Below, in pieces: positions 1 through 10,029 of a stretch of DNA of 64,000 bases; the first letter of the stretch is position 1; every line of letters begins with the position of its first letter. Position numbers and translations under genes: made by a program. The stretch comes from Rhododendron vialii (taxonomy: Eukaryota; Streptophyta; Magnoliopsida; Ericales; Ericaceae), in the NCBI RefSeq assembly GCF_030253575.1, contig NC_080569.1, forward strand, positions 3,659,501 through 3,723,500, written 5' to 3'. The notes under the pieces are model-generated. The model worked only from the letters and a program-made list of their open reading frames with translations, had not been told where the DNA came from and searched no databases.

Positions 1-189
1 TTTAAATTCCGAAATAAGGTGACAAAATCAAGAATTATATCAATGAAAGTGCTCCACAATTGTTTCACACGTCAAAAAGTCATACTGTGTTTGTCATCTA
101 GTAGTGGCATGTCATTTGTATCACATATGAACACGTCCTGAAACTTTTGTTAGGTTGTTTGGGTGACTGGTAATTTTATTTCTCCTTAC

Positions 190-950
190 CCTTGGGTTGT
201 TGTCAAGCTGGTTCTGATTGTTGCCAGTGTCTTCCATAGCAAGGATAACGACCTCTTCATCACCATCGTTATAGCACCAATGTGCAACTCCGGCCGGCAG
301 TGCGATAATATCTCCCTTTCGGAAGTTTCGGACCTTCTGATGCTGGTCTCGGAATCTCTGGCTCTGTCCTCCTTCGCGATATCGTTCCGATTGTTGGGAG
401 GATTGGTATGTTTCCGGACAACCGGAACACATCACCCCTGTCATACCCCTTCCTGCACATAACCATACCAACAAGAATTAGAAACAAATTGCATCACAAA
501 AAAACACAAGAATTATAAACAATAGTGCACTGAAGAGGTGCATCCAACACAGCGATCTAGATTTTCTTCTTTAACAAGATTTTTTGGATGGATATATTTA
601 AGGACATTTAGATGTGAAAGGTAGATACCTTGGATAACGTAGAAGAGTTTAGGAGAATTGGAGTAAGAGGGCAAGAGAAGGCCTCTGGGCTGGATGATAG
701 TGCGGCAAACGGCGACGTTGGCGCACTGGAACTGGTCATCGTTGTAGTCCCAGAACTCGGTCATACCGGCTTCGGCCTGAACCCGGTACTGGGGCTCCTG
801 AGAAGTGAGTCTCCCAAGCTGGCACTCCCCTTGCTCCTTCTGCCGCTGCCCCTGCTGCCCCTGGCTTCTTGCTCCTTGTATAGCAACAGAGCATTGGAAA
901 AGAACAAGAAAACAAAGAGCAAAAAAGAGTAATGATTTAGACTTAGCCAT
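190..950 (-). CDS. 11S globulin (legumin-type seed storage protein), 5' half of gene
   Basis: Exon 1 is 950-629 and exon 2 is 452-190 on the minus strand, joined at phase 1 (CAA G|GTATC donor, TTATGTGCAG acceptor). Exon 2 ends at the family-typical Asn-Pro-Arg before a GTAAGG donor. Intron 2 starts at 189 and leaves the window, so exons 3 and 4, with the basic chain, are missing. The start MAKSKS opens a hydrophobic signal peptide of about 23 residues, fitting entry to the secretory path and protein storage vacuoles. Family signatures are the [19 protein letters not shown] block, [11 protein letters not shown], the YVIQGRGMTG turn across the splice and the cupin stretch [13 protein letters not shown]. 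11S globulins are cupin hexamers that store nitrogen in seeds. No stop or frameshift is seen in these two exons, so this copy may be functional, unlike the one at 10.3-12.75 kb. Confidence 0.93.
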
Positions 951-1012
951 TGAAAGAGGGGTTTGATGATTCTTCTTGGGTTGAGGTGAAGTGAGTGATG
1001 GAGAGTGAAGGG

Positions 1013-1102
1013 TAATTTATAGGAGAAGAGAGGTAGGTTGTGGGTTGCCACATATGGTGTGGTGTTGATGTGGGTTTTGAGACATTTTGCAGTTTGCATG
1101 GG
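1013..1102 (-). promoter_or_regulatory. 11S globulin promoter: TATA box and legumin/RY box
   Basis: On the minus strand a TATA box (TATAAATTA) lies at 1021-1013, about 63 bp before the ATG. A legumin box with an RY core lies at about 1101-1081; it reads CATGCAAACTGCAAAATGTC, close to the classical legumin box. RY motifs (CATGCA) are bound by B3 factors of the ABI3/FUS3/LEC2 group during seed maturation. The spacing and the copy in the second 11S gene support a real seed promoter. Confidence 0.8.
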
Positions 1103-1998
1103 TACTGTAAGCTAATGGCTTACACATAAGGAGTTTGTTTACGGCAGGTGGAGCTTTGTGTTGGTTGTTAGGAAGAAGACAAAGAGGTCTGTATCTTGGA
1201 GATTTGTGGAGGGTGTTTGAGTGAGATTGAGGTGCCAGCTTGATCTGTCATGGACCTTGAGTCCGGCCCGGTCCACTAGAGTTCTTATTTTTTAAATACA
1301 TATTTTTCGTTTTACGAGACATGTCATTATCCGACAATATATTATATTTTATTAAACCCTTAGCGGAACGGGGAATCCATCAAGGGTGTTGAGAACATTG
1401 ATGAAGTACATGGGATCACATCATGACATCAAGGGTGTTGAGAATTTTGGGAGAGCAGTTTTTTTTTATTAATTTTTCCTTTTGGGTTCGATTGAAAAAT
1501 AAGTTATGCATAATAAGTACCTTACAAACACATGTTTATATTTCGGGCTCTAGAAAGGATTAAAAATTTGAGCCACCCTTTTTGCAAGCAAAAGCTAGCT
1601 CGTGCAAAAAAGCTGCGGAAGGACGGTCTAATTAACGGTTCTATCAGAAAACTTAAGATTGCAATTGGCAGGATTGGTTTCGCGTTACCAAGAAATAAAT
1701 CAAATTATCAACATAAGATAGCCCAGTTTAAGGTTTGTTCAAAATTTGTGCTCTTATCCACTGGCATGCGGTGATATTTTGATATTTAGCTCATTGAAGT
1801 TAATTGCGATTTTTCAATGGAAAGATACACTACTATGAAGAATTACATCTTGACTATGATTTGTTGGCTTCATGAGCTTGTACCCACTCCTAATTACACA
1901 GCCTTTGGGTTAAACGAATAAGGAAAAAACCAAAAACTGAATTTGACACAATGTGGATAAAGGCATAAAGCTAGATATATCGATAAACAAATTAATGA
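1103..1998. other. Intergenic DNA, left copy of a segmental duplication
   Basis: No gene seen. Several patches resemble DNA beside the second 11S copy. A patch near 1378-1440 (the phrase atcaagggtg, then gagaa and gatgaag) resembles 13068-13130. A patch near 1845 (gaattacatcttgacta) resembles 13205. A patch at 1925-2050 resembles 19835-20040. I read this as the intergenic part of a duplicated 11S-patellin block. Confidence 0.6.
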
Positions 1999-2001
1999 TA
2001 T

Positions 2002-2228
2002 TCAGCTCATTGAAGTTCTGTATGGGTTGGTTGCTTTGCTTTTGTGCCCAACGAAAATCTTCTTCTTCTGGCTTCTTGTTCCATTGCTATAGTCATCTTC
2101 CTTCCCAGGCTCAAATACGTCAAAGGAATTTCTAGCACTCTCTCTCTCATTCTCTTTCCCTTTTGGAGCAAAACATTGAACAGGCAATCGTCGTACGGAA
2201 TAAACTCCTCCTTGACTGAAAGGAGCAC
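2002..2228 (-). pseudogene. Patellin GOLD-domain exon fragment
   Basis: Minus-strand translation gives VKEEFIPYDDCLFNVLLQKG and then, in another frame, ESARNSF, FEPGK and SQKKKIFVGHKSK. These match the last exon of the intact patellin at 19971-20252 (KEEFIPDDDC, NVLLQKE, ESARNSF, YEPGK, SQKKKIFIRHKSK). The frame change in the middle means it cannot be translated as one domain. Homology stops abruptly near 2228, where Argonaute-like sequence begins. This is a decayed copy, probably the 3' exon of the duplicated patellin whose exon-2 remnant lies at 10.0-10.2 kb. Confidence 0.8.
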
Positions 2229-2229
2229 G

Positions 2230-2857
2230 TTGAACTTTTGGTGGCCTCACTAGGGCTCCCACTGTGAGATGGGTTGCCACTGCATTTACTGCCATAGTAG
2301 TCTTGGGAAACGATTTTAGTCTATTAACTAAAATTAGAATGCAGTACAACTATTCAACTGAACAGATACAATCAAAAGACTCACTGTTTTGCAAATGACC
2401 CCTCAAGAACCACTGCGAACTCTAACTTGTTTCGTGGAAGAGGCCCCACTGTGTACAAAGTTTTCTCTCCATCATAGGCGTTCTTCTGACCAAGTTCAGA
2501 GGAGTATGTTTGGTAAAGTTTGTCAACAACTTTCTCCCAGTTCCCTTGCTCTCAACGGCTTTCTTATCTTCAGAACTTATAGAAACCTGCATGTATCATA
2601 CAGTACCAAAAATGTGGAGGCCAAAAAAATGGACATATGGTAGTTATCATACACCGTACTGATAAAACATCTCATCCGGGTATTTGACAGAAACTTTGAG
2701 TCGGTTCGCCAACAAAGAAATGCGCTGCCCAGCACTACCTGACCCATGCCTATTGGTAATAGAATGCTTCTGCAGATCCAGTTTTTCTGGCTTGACTTGG
2801 GTGGTATAATTGGCGGTGGTGGTGGTGGTGGAGATCCAATAACCTCTTTCTCCATCG
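2230..2857 (-). pseudogene. Argonaute (AGO4-like) N-terminal fragments
   Basis: Reading leftward from 2855, the start MEKEVIGS runs into a proline run and IIPP. After a frameshift comes AGQRISLLANRLKVSVK and YPDEMFYQYGV. A second block near 2560-2400 reads VVDKLYQTYSSELGQK, AYDGEKTLYTVGPLPRNK and LEFAVVLEG, the hallmark N-domain sequence of plant AGO4-clade Argonautes. An intron seems to separate the blocks. A single-base frameshift precedes VVDK and a TGA follows the last block. A Gly/Ser/Asn-rich stretch near 2330-2250 may belong to the same protein. PAZ and PIWI domains are absent. It cannot make an Argonaute. Confidence 0.78.
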
Positions 2858-2959
2858 TTTACTCAACCTGTAACATTATGAGACCATTCACCACAAGCAT
2901 CATAGCAACAGCTGTAACAATATGAGACCATCCACTGCAAAAAACTGGGCAGTATACGG

Positions 2960-3367
2960 ATTCACCAAGCTTCAGATGCTATTGATTACCATAGCCCACA
3001 CTTGGTAACATTGAAGAAGAGGGTGATCCACTATCTCATAGCCGACACCACAGAAATGGCATACCCTTTGATTATGGTCTGTTAAAATTCCCAACCAAAG
3101 CAAAAAGCAGCTCAGCAGTTTTGACCCTCCCCGTCTAGGCCATCCATCCAAAGAACTGAACCTTAGGTGGAGCTGCAATGCTCCATAATTTATCTATCCA
3201 TATTTTTCCTACCACCAGACGTGTAGAAGCTTGTGTCAACATATTGCTTAAGATCTGCCATTCCTCCAATTCCCATGAATACAATTCCTTCTTGGTTGAA
3301 AATCCCAAGACCTATTTGGTCTCCATAGTTGAAATATCCCTGCCTCAGTTATCTCCTTGTTTGTGCT
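2960..3367 (-). mobile_element. LINE reverse-transcriptase remnant, 3' part (split by copia 1)
   Basis: The minus strand shows a zf-RVT-like end of a plant L1-type LINE: GWPRRGGSKLL, then LLWLGIL, HNQRVCHFCGVGYEIVDHPL and LLQCYQVW. Further upstream on that strand is SWDFQPRRN, typical of the region after the RT domain. Several stops and frame changes show decay. The other part of the same LINE lies at 8129-8340, beyond the copia element. Confidence 0.72.
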
Positions 3368-3700
3368 TGTTGGGAATGCCTTGTATATGCCTTGTATTCT
3401 TTAGTCCCACATTGGTTATCTATGTTGTTCCTATTTATGTAGCCTATTATAAATAGGGCTTTTGGGGAACTCCTAAAGGATCATCTTTTTGGGGCTGTCA
3501 TATTGGTGGCCTTTCTAGACGAGTTACGGATCATAGCCGGCTCTTTGTATCTCTTCTTCACGTTGGTTAGTGAATCCTCTCTCTCCTCGCCCGTGGACGT
3601 ACCCAATTTGGGGAACCACGTATATCTTGTGTCTTTGTGATTTCTTGTTTAGTTTTCAATTTCTCGTTCTTAGCTTGCATTCATAGCGTTCGTTACAACA
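3368..3700 (+). repeat. 5' LTR of copia 1
   Basis: 333 bp, TG...CA ends, with a TATAAATAG promoter motif near 3450 that probably directs transcription of the element. No difference from the 3' LTR was seen by eye. Confidence 0.95.
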
Positions 3701-3756
3701 AACTGGTATCAGAGCCTTAGGTTGCAAAAACTAGGGTTTCGTTTCCGATTGTGGCT

Positions 3757-6700
3757 ATGGCGGCTAAATTCGAGATTGCGAAGTTTGATGGGCAGAGCAG
3801 CAGTTTCAGTCTTTGGAGAGTAAAGATGAAGGCTCTGTTAACCCAACAAGGATTGCACAAGGCTTTGTTAGGCAAGACTAGTTCTGGAATCAAAGAGGAA
3901 GATTGGGATGATATGGATGCCAAAGCTCTAAGTTCTATTCAGTTGAGTCTGGCAGATGACGTTCTTCGCGAGGTGGAAGAAGAAACTTCAGCAGCAGGAA
4001 TTTGGCTGAAGTTGGAAGGCATATATATGACGAAGTCGCTCACCAACAGGTTATATCTCAAACAACGTCTTTATACATTTCGTATGCGAGAAGGTATACC
4101 TGTTAAAGATCATTTAGACGAGTTCAACCGTATTATTATGGATCTGAAAAATATTGATAGTAAAATTGAGGATGAGGACCAAGCCCTAATTTTGCTATGT
4201 TCTTTACCACTTTCGTATGAGCACTTTGTTACAACCCTATTGTATGGCAAAGACACGATATCCATGGAGGATGTTAAGGCCAGCCTATATTCGAAAGAAT
4301 TGAGGAAAAAAGTGTCAGGTGAGGGTGATGCACATGCGGAGGGTTTGTTTGTTAGGGGAAGAACAACAGGAAGGGAGGAGTCGAGTAATAGGGGAAGATC
4401 CAGGTCATCAGGTAAGAAGAAGGGAAAGTGTAATTATTGCAAGAAACCCGGGCACTGGAAAAGTGACTGTTTAAAACTCAAGGAGAAGGAAAAAGAAGAC
4501 CAGAAAGGGGGTAAAGTAATTGCTGGAATTGCTGAAAGTTCAGATGAGTCAGATAATGTGTTATCAGTTACAGAGGGCGATTCTCGCTCTAATACCGAGT
4601 GGGTTCTAGATTCTGGATGTTCATACCATATGTGTCCGCATAGAGAGTGGTTTTCTACTTATGAGGCGGTCAATGGTGGTACAGTTTTGATGGGCAACAA
4701 CATGGCCTGTAAGACTGTTGGTTCTGGAACGATTCAGCTTAGGATGCATGACGGTATTGTTAGGACTTTATCTGAGGTTCGACATGTTCCGGATTTGAGG
4801 AAAAATCTTATATCCCTGGGTGCTCTTGATTCTCATGGTTGCAAATTTCTCGGTGAAGGTGGAGTTTTGAAAGTCTCAAGGGGTGCATTAGTACTGATGA
4901 AGGGTCAGAAGCGTGGTAACCTCTATACACTCCAGGGCAGTACAGTTATAGGTGCTGCAGCAACGGTTGCTTCATCCAAGGTTTCAGATTCAGACTTGAC
5001 TCGATTGTGGCATATGCGCCTTGGGCATATGAGCGAGAGGGGGATGACAGTTTTGAGCAAACAGGGTTTGCTATGTGGCCAGAAAATTGAGAAGCTGGAT
5101 TTCTGTGAGCATTGTGTCTACGGCAAGCAGTGCAGGGTAAAATTCAGTACAGCTGTTCATCGCACCAAAGGCACGGTGGATTATTTTCACTCGGATCTTT
5201 GGGGTCCCGCAGAGGTAACTTCTAAAGGTGGTTTTCGATATTTTATGAGTATTATCGATGATTTCTCTCGTAAAGTTTGGGTGTATATGTTGAAACATAA
5301 GAGTGACGCCTTTAATACATTCAAACAGTTTAAAACTTTGATTGAGAATCAGACTGGTAAGAAAATAAAACGTTTGAGAACTGATAATGGTATGGAGTTT
5401 TGTCTTGGCGAGTTTGATAAATTTTGCAGTGATGAGGGCATTGTGAGGCATCACACAGTGAGAAAAACCCCTCAGCAAAATGGTGTGGCTGAACGAATGA
5501 ACAGGACTCTTTTGGAGAAGGCACGTTGTATGTTGTCCAATTCCAGATTGGGCAAAGAATTTTGGGCTGAAGCCGTTTCCACAACATGCTATTTGGTGAA
5601 CAGGTCTCCGTCGACTGCTATTGAGTGTAAGACTCCGTTTGAGGTATGGTCAGGTCATCCAGCTGATTATTCTGTATTGCGTGTTTTTGGGTGTCCAGCT
5701 TACGCTCATGTGAATGAGGGTAAATTGGAGCCACGAGCCAAGAAGTGTATTTTCTTGGGTTATGCAGCAGGTGTCAAAGGGTACAGGTTATGGTGCTCTG
5801 ATGATTTGAAGTTTTTGATCAGTAGGGATGTGACTTTTGATGAAAATTATCTGATTAAGGAGTCTAAGCAGGTTGATTATACAGTTCAGGAACATAGTGT
5901 TCCAAAGCAGGTGGAGTTTTTGGGTGAATCTTCCGACTCAGGGAAGAAGCACATTGAGAAGCCAATTGAAGAGGAGTTCAAGAGTTCAGACACAGAGGTT
6001 GATGCATTAGTTGAGCAACCACGCACTATTGCTAAAGATAGGCCAAGGAGGGAGATTCGGCCTCCTGAAAGGTATTCGGCTTATTCTGAGATGGTGGCCT
6101 ATGCTTTATCAGTTGCTGAAACAGTTGAGTATGAGGAGCCTTCAAGCTATACGGAAGCTGTTTTGAGCGCTGAGTCTGCACAGTGGTTTGTTGCTATGAA
6201 TGAGGAGATTGAGTCTCTTCAGAAGAATCAGACATGGGAGTTAGTAGAACCGCTGAAAGGGAAGAGGATTGTTGGATGCAAGTGGATCTTCAAGCGCAAA
6301 CCAGGTATTCCAGGGGTAGAAGACGCTCGGTTTAAAGCTCGGCTAGTGGCGAAAGGATACAGCCAGAAGGAGGGTGTTGACTACAATGAGGTATTTTCAC
6401 CAGTTGTAAAACATAGTTCCATTCGCACTTTACTTGCTATTGTTGCATGTTATGATCTTGAGTTAGAGCAACTTGATGTCAAAACTGCGTTTTTGCATGG
6501 CGAGCTTGAAGAACAGATTTATATGCGTCAGCCTGAGGGATTTGTTGTTTCTGGTAAGGAGGATCACGTTTGTTTACTTCGTAAGTCTTTGTATGGCCTC
6601 AAACAATCCCCTAGGCAGTGGTATAAGCGGTTTGATACTTTTATGATAAGCCAGTCATATTCTAGGAGTGAGTATGACAGTTGTGTGTATTTTCGAAAAC

Positions 6701-7701
6701 TTCCAGATCGTTCATTTGTTTATCTACTGTTGTATGTTGATGATATGCTTATTGCTGCCAAGAGTGTATCAGAAATCAACAGGTTGAAACAACAGTTAGG
6801 TGGTGAATTTGAGATGAAAGATTTGGGTGCAGCAAAACGTATTTTGGGTATGGAGATTTGCAGAGATCGAGTAGCTGGCAAACTATTTTTGAATCAGAAG
6901 TCTTATGTTCTTAAAGTGCTTGAGCGCTTTGCCATGCAGAACTCGAAGCCAGTCAGTACCCCTTTGGCAGCACACTTTCGACTTTCAGCTGAGTTGTCAC
7001 CACAGTCGGAGGATGAGGAGAAGTATATGTCTCAGGTTCCATATTCGTGCGCAGTTGGGAGCCTTATGTACGCCATGGTATGTACTCGTCCTGATATTTC
7101 ACATGCAGTTAGTGTCGTTAGTCGTTATATGGGGCGTCCAGGAAAGGCACATTGGGAGGCTGTGAAATGGATACTACGGTATTTGTGCGGAACTGCAGGT
7201 GTTGGTCTATTGTTTGGGATTGTCAATTCTGGTGATCATGCTGTTGGTTATGTTGATTCGGATTTTGCCGGTGACCACGATAAGAGGAGGTCTCTGACAG
7301 GTTATGTCTTTACTCTGTCCGGAAGTGCCATTAGTTGGAAAGCTACTTTACAGGCTACAGTTGCGCTGTCTACAACAGAAGCGGAGTATATGGCCATTGC
7401 TGAAGCTGTGAAGGAGGCATTGTGGATGAGAGGTTTGCTTTGTGAGCTTGGTCTTACACAGGGTGTGAGTTCAGTATTTTGTGATTCGCAGAGTGCTATA
7501 CATTTGACTAAAAATCTGATGTATCATGAGAGGACCAAGCATATCGATGTCAGGTATCACTTCGTTCGGGATATCATCTCACAGAAGCAAGTTGAGGTGA
7601 AGAAAGTGGGTACGGCAGATAACCCAGCAGATATGTTGACTAAACCGGTTCCGGTTGCCAAGTTCAAGCATTGCTTGGGCTTGCTTGGTATTTGCAGTTG
7701 A
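3757..7701 (+). CDS. copia 1 gag-pol polyprotein
   Basis: A single frame of 1314 residues from the ATG at 3757; the in-frame GTG two codons earlier is unlikely as a plant start. Order of parts: a gag UBN2-type region; a zinc knuckle CNYCKKPGHWKSDC at about 225-238; an aspartic protease with DSGCSYHM near 285; an HMRLGHMS pre-integrase motif; an integrase core with HSDLWGP near 478, RTDNG and QQNGVAE; a reverse transcriptase with YVDDM near 993; an RNase H with DSDFAGD near 1167; and a MLTKP end. All catalytic motifs are present and no stop interrupts it. The product would be cleaved by its own protease to form virus-like particles and copy the element RNA into DNA. Confidence 0.97.
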   Translation: MAAKFEIAKFDGQSSSFSLWRVKMKALLTQQGLHKALLGKTSSGIKEEDWDDMDAKALSSIQLSLADDVLREVEEETSAAGIWLKLEGIYMTKSLTNRLYLKQRLYTFRMREGIPVKDHLDEFNRIIMDLKNIDSKIEDEDQALILLCSLPLSYEHFVTTLLYGKDTISMEDVKASLYSKELRKKVSGEGDAHAEGLFVRGRTTGREESSNRGRSRSSGKKKGKCNYCKKPGHWKSDCLKLKEKEKEDQKGGKVIAGIAESSDESDNVLSVTEGDSRSNTEWVLDSGCSYHMCPHREWFSTYEAVNGGTVLMGNNMACKTVGSGTIQLRMHDGIVRTLSEVRHVPDLRKNLISLGALDSHGCKFLGEGGVLKVSRGALVLMKGQKRGNLYTLQGSTVIGAAATVASSKVSDSDLTRLWHMRLGHMSERGMTVLSKQGLLCGQKIEKLDFCEHCVYGKQCRVKFSTAVHRTKGTVDYFHSDLWGPAEVTSKGGFRYFMSIIDDFSRKVWVYMLKHKSDAFNTFKQFKTLIENQTGKKIKRLRTDNGMEFCLGEFDKFCSDEGIVRHHTVRKTPQQNGVAERMNRTLLEKARCMLSNSRLGKEFWAEAVSTTCYLVNRSPSTAIECKTPFEVWSGHPADYSVLRVFGCPAYAHVNEGKLEPRAKKCIFLGYAAGVKGYRLWCSDDLKFLISRDVTFDENYLIKESKQVDYTVQEHSVPKQVEFLGESSDSGKKHIEKPIEEEFKSSDTEVDALVEQPRTIAKDRPRREIRPPERYSAYSEMVAYALSVAETVEYEEPSSYTEAVLSAESAQWFVAMNEEIESLQKNQTWELVEPLKGKRIVGCKWIFKRKPGIPGVEDARFKARLVAKGYSQKEGVDYNEVFSPVVKHSSIRTLLAIVACYDLELEQLDVKTAFLHGELEEQIYMRQPEGFVVSGKEDHVCLLRKSLYGLKQSPRQWYKRFDTFMISQSYSRSEYDSCVYFRKLPDRSFVYLLLYVDDMLIAAKSVSEINRLKQQLGGEFEMKDLGAAKRILGMEICRDRVAGKLFLNQKSYVLKVLERFAMQNSKPVSTPLAAHFRLSAELSPQSEDEEKYMSQVPYSCAVGSLMYAMVCTRPDISHAVSVVSRYMGRPGKAHWEAVKWILRYLCGTAGVGLLFGIVNSGDHAVGYVDSDFAGDHDKRRSLTGYVFTLSGSAISWKATLQATVALSTTEAEYMAIAEAVKEALWMRGLLCELGLTQGVSSVFCDSQSAIHLTKNLMYHERTKHIDVRYHFVRDIISQKQVEVKKVGTADNPADMLTKPVPVAKFKHCLGLLGICS

Positions 7702-7795
7702 TCGCCCCTCGGGGGCATTTGGCGAGTGAGAGGTTAGAAGGGGATAGCTATATTTGGTGATTTGGTTCGGTGGAATTCAAGTCAAGGTGGAGAAT

Positions 7796-8128
7796 TGTTG
7801 GGAATGCCTTGTATATGCCTTGTATTCTTTAGTCCCACATTGGTTATCTATGTTGTTCCTATTTATGTAGCCTATTATAAATAGGGCTTTTGGGGAACTC
7901 CTAAAGGATCATCTTTTTGGGGCTGTCATATTGGTGGCCTTTCTAGACGAGTTACGGATCATAGCCGGCTCTTTGTATCTCTTCTTCACGTTGGTTAGTG
8001 AATCCTCTCTCTCCTCGCCCGTGGACGTACCCAATTTGGGGAACCACGTATATCTTGTGTCTTTGTGATTTCTTGTTTAGTTTTCAATTTCTCGTTCTTA
8101 GCTTGCATTCATAGCGTTCGTTACAACA
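7796..8128 (+). repeat. 3' LTR of copia 1
   Basis: 333 bp, preceded by a purine-rich tract (AAGGTGGAGAA) and followed by the GTGCT target duplication. It appears identical to the 5' LTR. Confidence 0.95.
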
Positions 8129-8340
8129 GTGCTTAATCTGAATAATCTTGGAAACATGAGGTTCAAGGGCTCATCTCCCACCCATCAGTCTTCCCAGAAC
8201 TTGACCTTCCATCTCCCAATACAATGTCTACATTGTTCATGAAAATGGTAGCCATGTTGGCATTCCTTCCACCAATGTTTGTGATATCCTTCAATAACTT
8301 TGACATCTGCCTCACGCTCACTACTGTGGGAAACTATGCA
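8129..8340 (-). mobile_element. LINE remnant, upstream part (split by copia 1)
   Basis: The minus strand reads NVDIVLGDG, then VKFWED, a stop, and WVGDEPLNLMFPRLFRLS. This is the usual region after the RT of plant LINEs. Removing copia 1 and one GTGCT copy joins it to the sequence at 3362 and below without a gap. It is decayed by a frame change and a stop. Confidence 0.72.
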
Positions 8341-9000
8341 GATTCTTCAATCCTATATACTGTATACGGCATATGATTTTACTCCACAATGCTACCGGCT
8401 TTTCTGAAGAAATGGCTCTACAAATCTCCAAGGGAAGGAAGTTTCTAAAAATACGAGGCGGAGGGACATATTTTCACTTCTTCAACCTGGTCCCTTGTGT
8501 ACAAACAGATGTGTGGTGGGAAGCAATAGGGCCGAAACCAGAAAGATTGTCCTTCAGGGGGCAAACAGCTGATTAAGAGAAGATATCTATAAAGCATAGC
8601 TTGAGTTGCACTCCTGCTTCACATAATCGATGGAATCGCTAAGCTCCATATGTACAGTACAACACTGATTTGTGCTGTACGTGAATTGGCTTTTTCTGTT
8701 TCTTTTTAACTTTTTTGTTAATCCTTTAAAGCTCAAATAGACGCACAGTTTTGTAAGATTTTCCCTTGCAAAGAAAGCAATTCATGTGACATGTTTTGTA
8801 ACATTATATAGATGTGGGCATTTTAGAAGGGTTGAATCTTGGGCTCCATCTACTGGTCAAGAAATTAGAGCATGAATATTGTTCTCTAAAAAAATTTAGT
8901 GGAAGTGAAATTAAAGGAAAACAAAATGTTTTTTCTTTTGTGCGTTTATTTGATAAGAAGAAATCTTGCGAGAAAGTTGAAAAATAAATGTTAAATTGTC
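8341..9000. other. Unassigned AT-rich intergenic DNA
   Basis: A 67-codon plus-strand frame (8373-8576) has no recognisable family. I see no repeat ends, splice-supported gene or RNA gene here. Confidence 0.4.
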
Positions 9001-9004
9001 CTGT

Positions 9005-9540
9005 ACTTGAATTGTCTAAATACCAACACTACCTCATCCACAAAGTCGTTTCTAGAAAGCCCACTAACCAGTGCACTACAAGCGCCTCTATCTAATGCGT
9101 CCATTTCATCAAACACTTTTGACATCTCACATACAAATGAATTTGACTGCCCAAAATCAAATCCTCCAAATCCCCCACTTTAGGAAGAACATAAATGCAT
9201 CTTTCGAAACGTCAATACTGGTTCCGAATAACATCCACTCTCATGGACTTCCGCAATCATCCAATTGCAAGATAGTACCACATTCAGCTCGATCCCTTTA
9301 TCCTCCATGTCCTCAAAGACCTCCTTTGCCTCACTTTCATGTCCTACTTGAGCACACCCCGAAACTAAAGCAATCCAAGAAACCACATCTGGTTCAGACA
9401 TTTCATCGCGCGAAGTTTATGGGCATCCTTTAATTGACTGCATTTGACATATATATGAACCAAGGACGATGGAACAAAGGGATCTGAATCGAGCCCGAAT
9501 ACCCGACGCAATGCCATCCATGTTGTAGAGCTTGTTTATT
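9005..9540 (-). pseudogene. Pentatricopeptide-repeat (PPR) protein fragment
   Basis: Minus-strand pieces in several frames are VFGLDSDPFVPSSLVHIYVK, SQLKDAHKL, DEMSEPDVVSW, ALVSGCAQVGHESEAKEVF, GIELNVV, GCYSEPVLTFRKMHL, VGDLEDL and SKVFDEMD. They follow the PPR consensus of alternating 31-36-residue helical repeats, as in PLS-type organelle RNA-editing factors. Frame changes and stops break it, and both ends of a normal PPR gene are missing. It is a gene fragment, not a working gene. Confidence 0.82.
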
Positions 9541-10029
9541 AGAATAATTTCGTAAAATATCAAGTTGATCGAGTACCTAATGGTATTTGATTGGAGAAGA
9601 TATACCTCGAAAAAAATGAAAACAAGTTAGCTGTGCACACTTAATTACAAATTGCAAGACGACTTCTTTTTTTCCTTTCTCAAAAGGCTTTTTGGTCGTA
9701 GTCCGTTATAATCATTGCAAATCAACGTTGACCTTCACAGCCACCAATCCGAGTTCCGATCACTGAGTCAGCCGGTAGAGGTGTGTTAGCGACTCAGCGT
9801 GTCGGATTTTGCTATTAGGAACAGACCCACATCTTAAAGCCTAGAGTGTCCGATCAGGAACAGACCCACATCTTAAAGCCTAGAGTGTCCGATTTTACAG
9901 CCAAGAATGTGAGTAACAATCCGAGGTACAATCTAATAGCTTTGGGGTTTTGATTTTATGTGGAATATTACGGCGTTAGAAATTGGTGCAAGGTACTAAT
10001 CGACAGTAAATTAAGCTTAAAGAAAACAA
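9541..10029. other. Intergenic DNA with a SINE tail and a 39-bp tandem repeat
   Basis: 9610-9655 on the minus strand carries the tail motif of the SINE family described at 55184 (gtgcacagct followed by an A-rich end in that orientation). 9817-9854 and 9856-9893 are two identical 38-bp copies (aggaacagac...gtgtccgat) separated by one base. No gene recognised. Confidence 0.6.

Larger units (their letters stand above)
3368..8128 (+). mobile_element. Complete Ty1/copia LTR retrotransposon (copia 1)
   Basis: Two 333-bp LTRs (3368-3700 and 7796-8128) begin TGTTGGG and end TTACAACA. By eye they are identical. A 5-bp target duplication GTGCT flanks the element (3363-3367 and 8129-8133). The primer-binding site TGGTATCAGAGC (3704-3715) matches plant initiator Met-tRNA, and a purine tract lies at 7783-7795. 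One uninterrupted gag-pol frame lies between. Protease, integrase, reverse transcriptase and RNase H occur in that order, which defines Ty1/copia. Intact coding sequence and identical LTRs indicate very recent insertion and possible competence to move. It landed inside a LINE remnant. Confidence 0.97.

Noticed and set aside
630..932. Plus-strand open frame of 100 codons opposite the 11S exon
   Set aside because: It is the antisense shadow of exon 1; its Leu/Pro-rich text mirrors the Gln-rich coding strand. The same applies to 12409-12738 and 11194-11554.
1532..1774. An 80-codon plus-strand frame between the 11S gene and the patellin fragment
   Set aside because: No family, no splice signals and in duplicated intergenic DNA; not supported as a gene.
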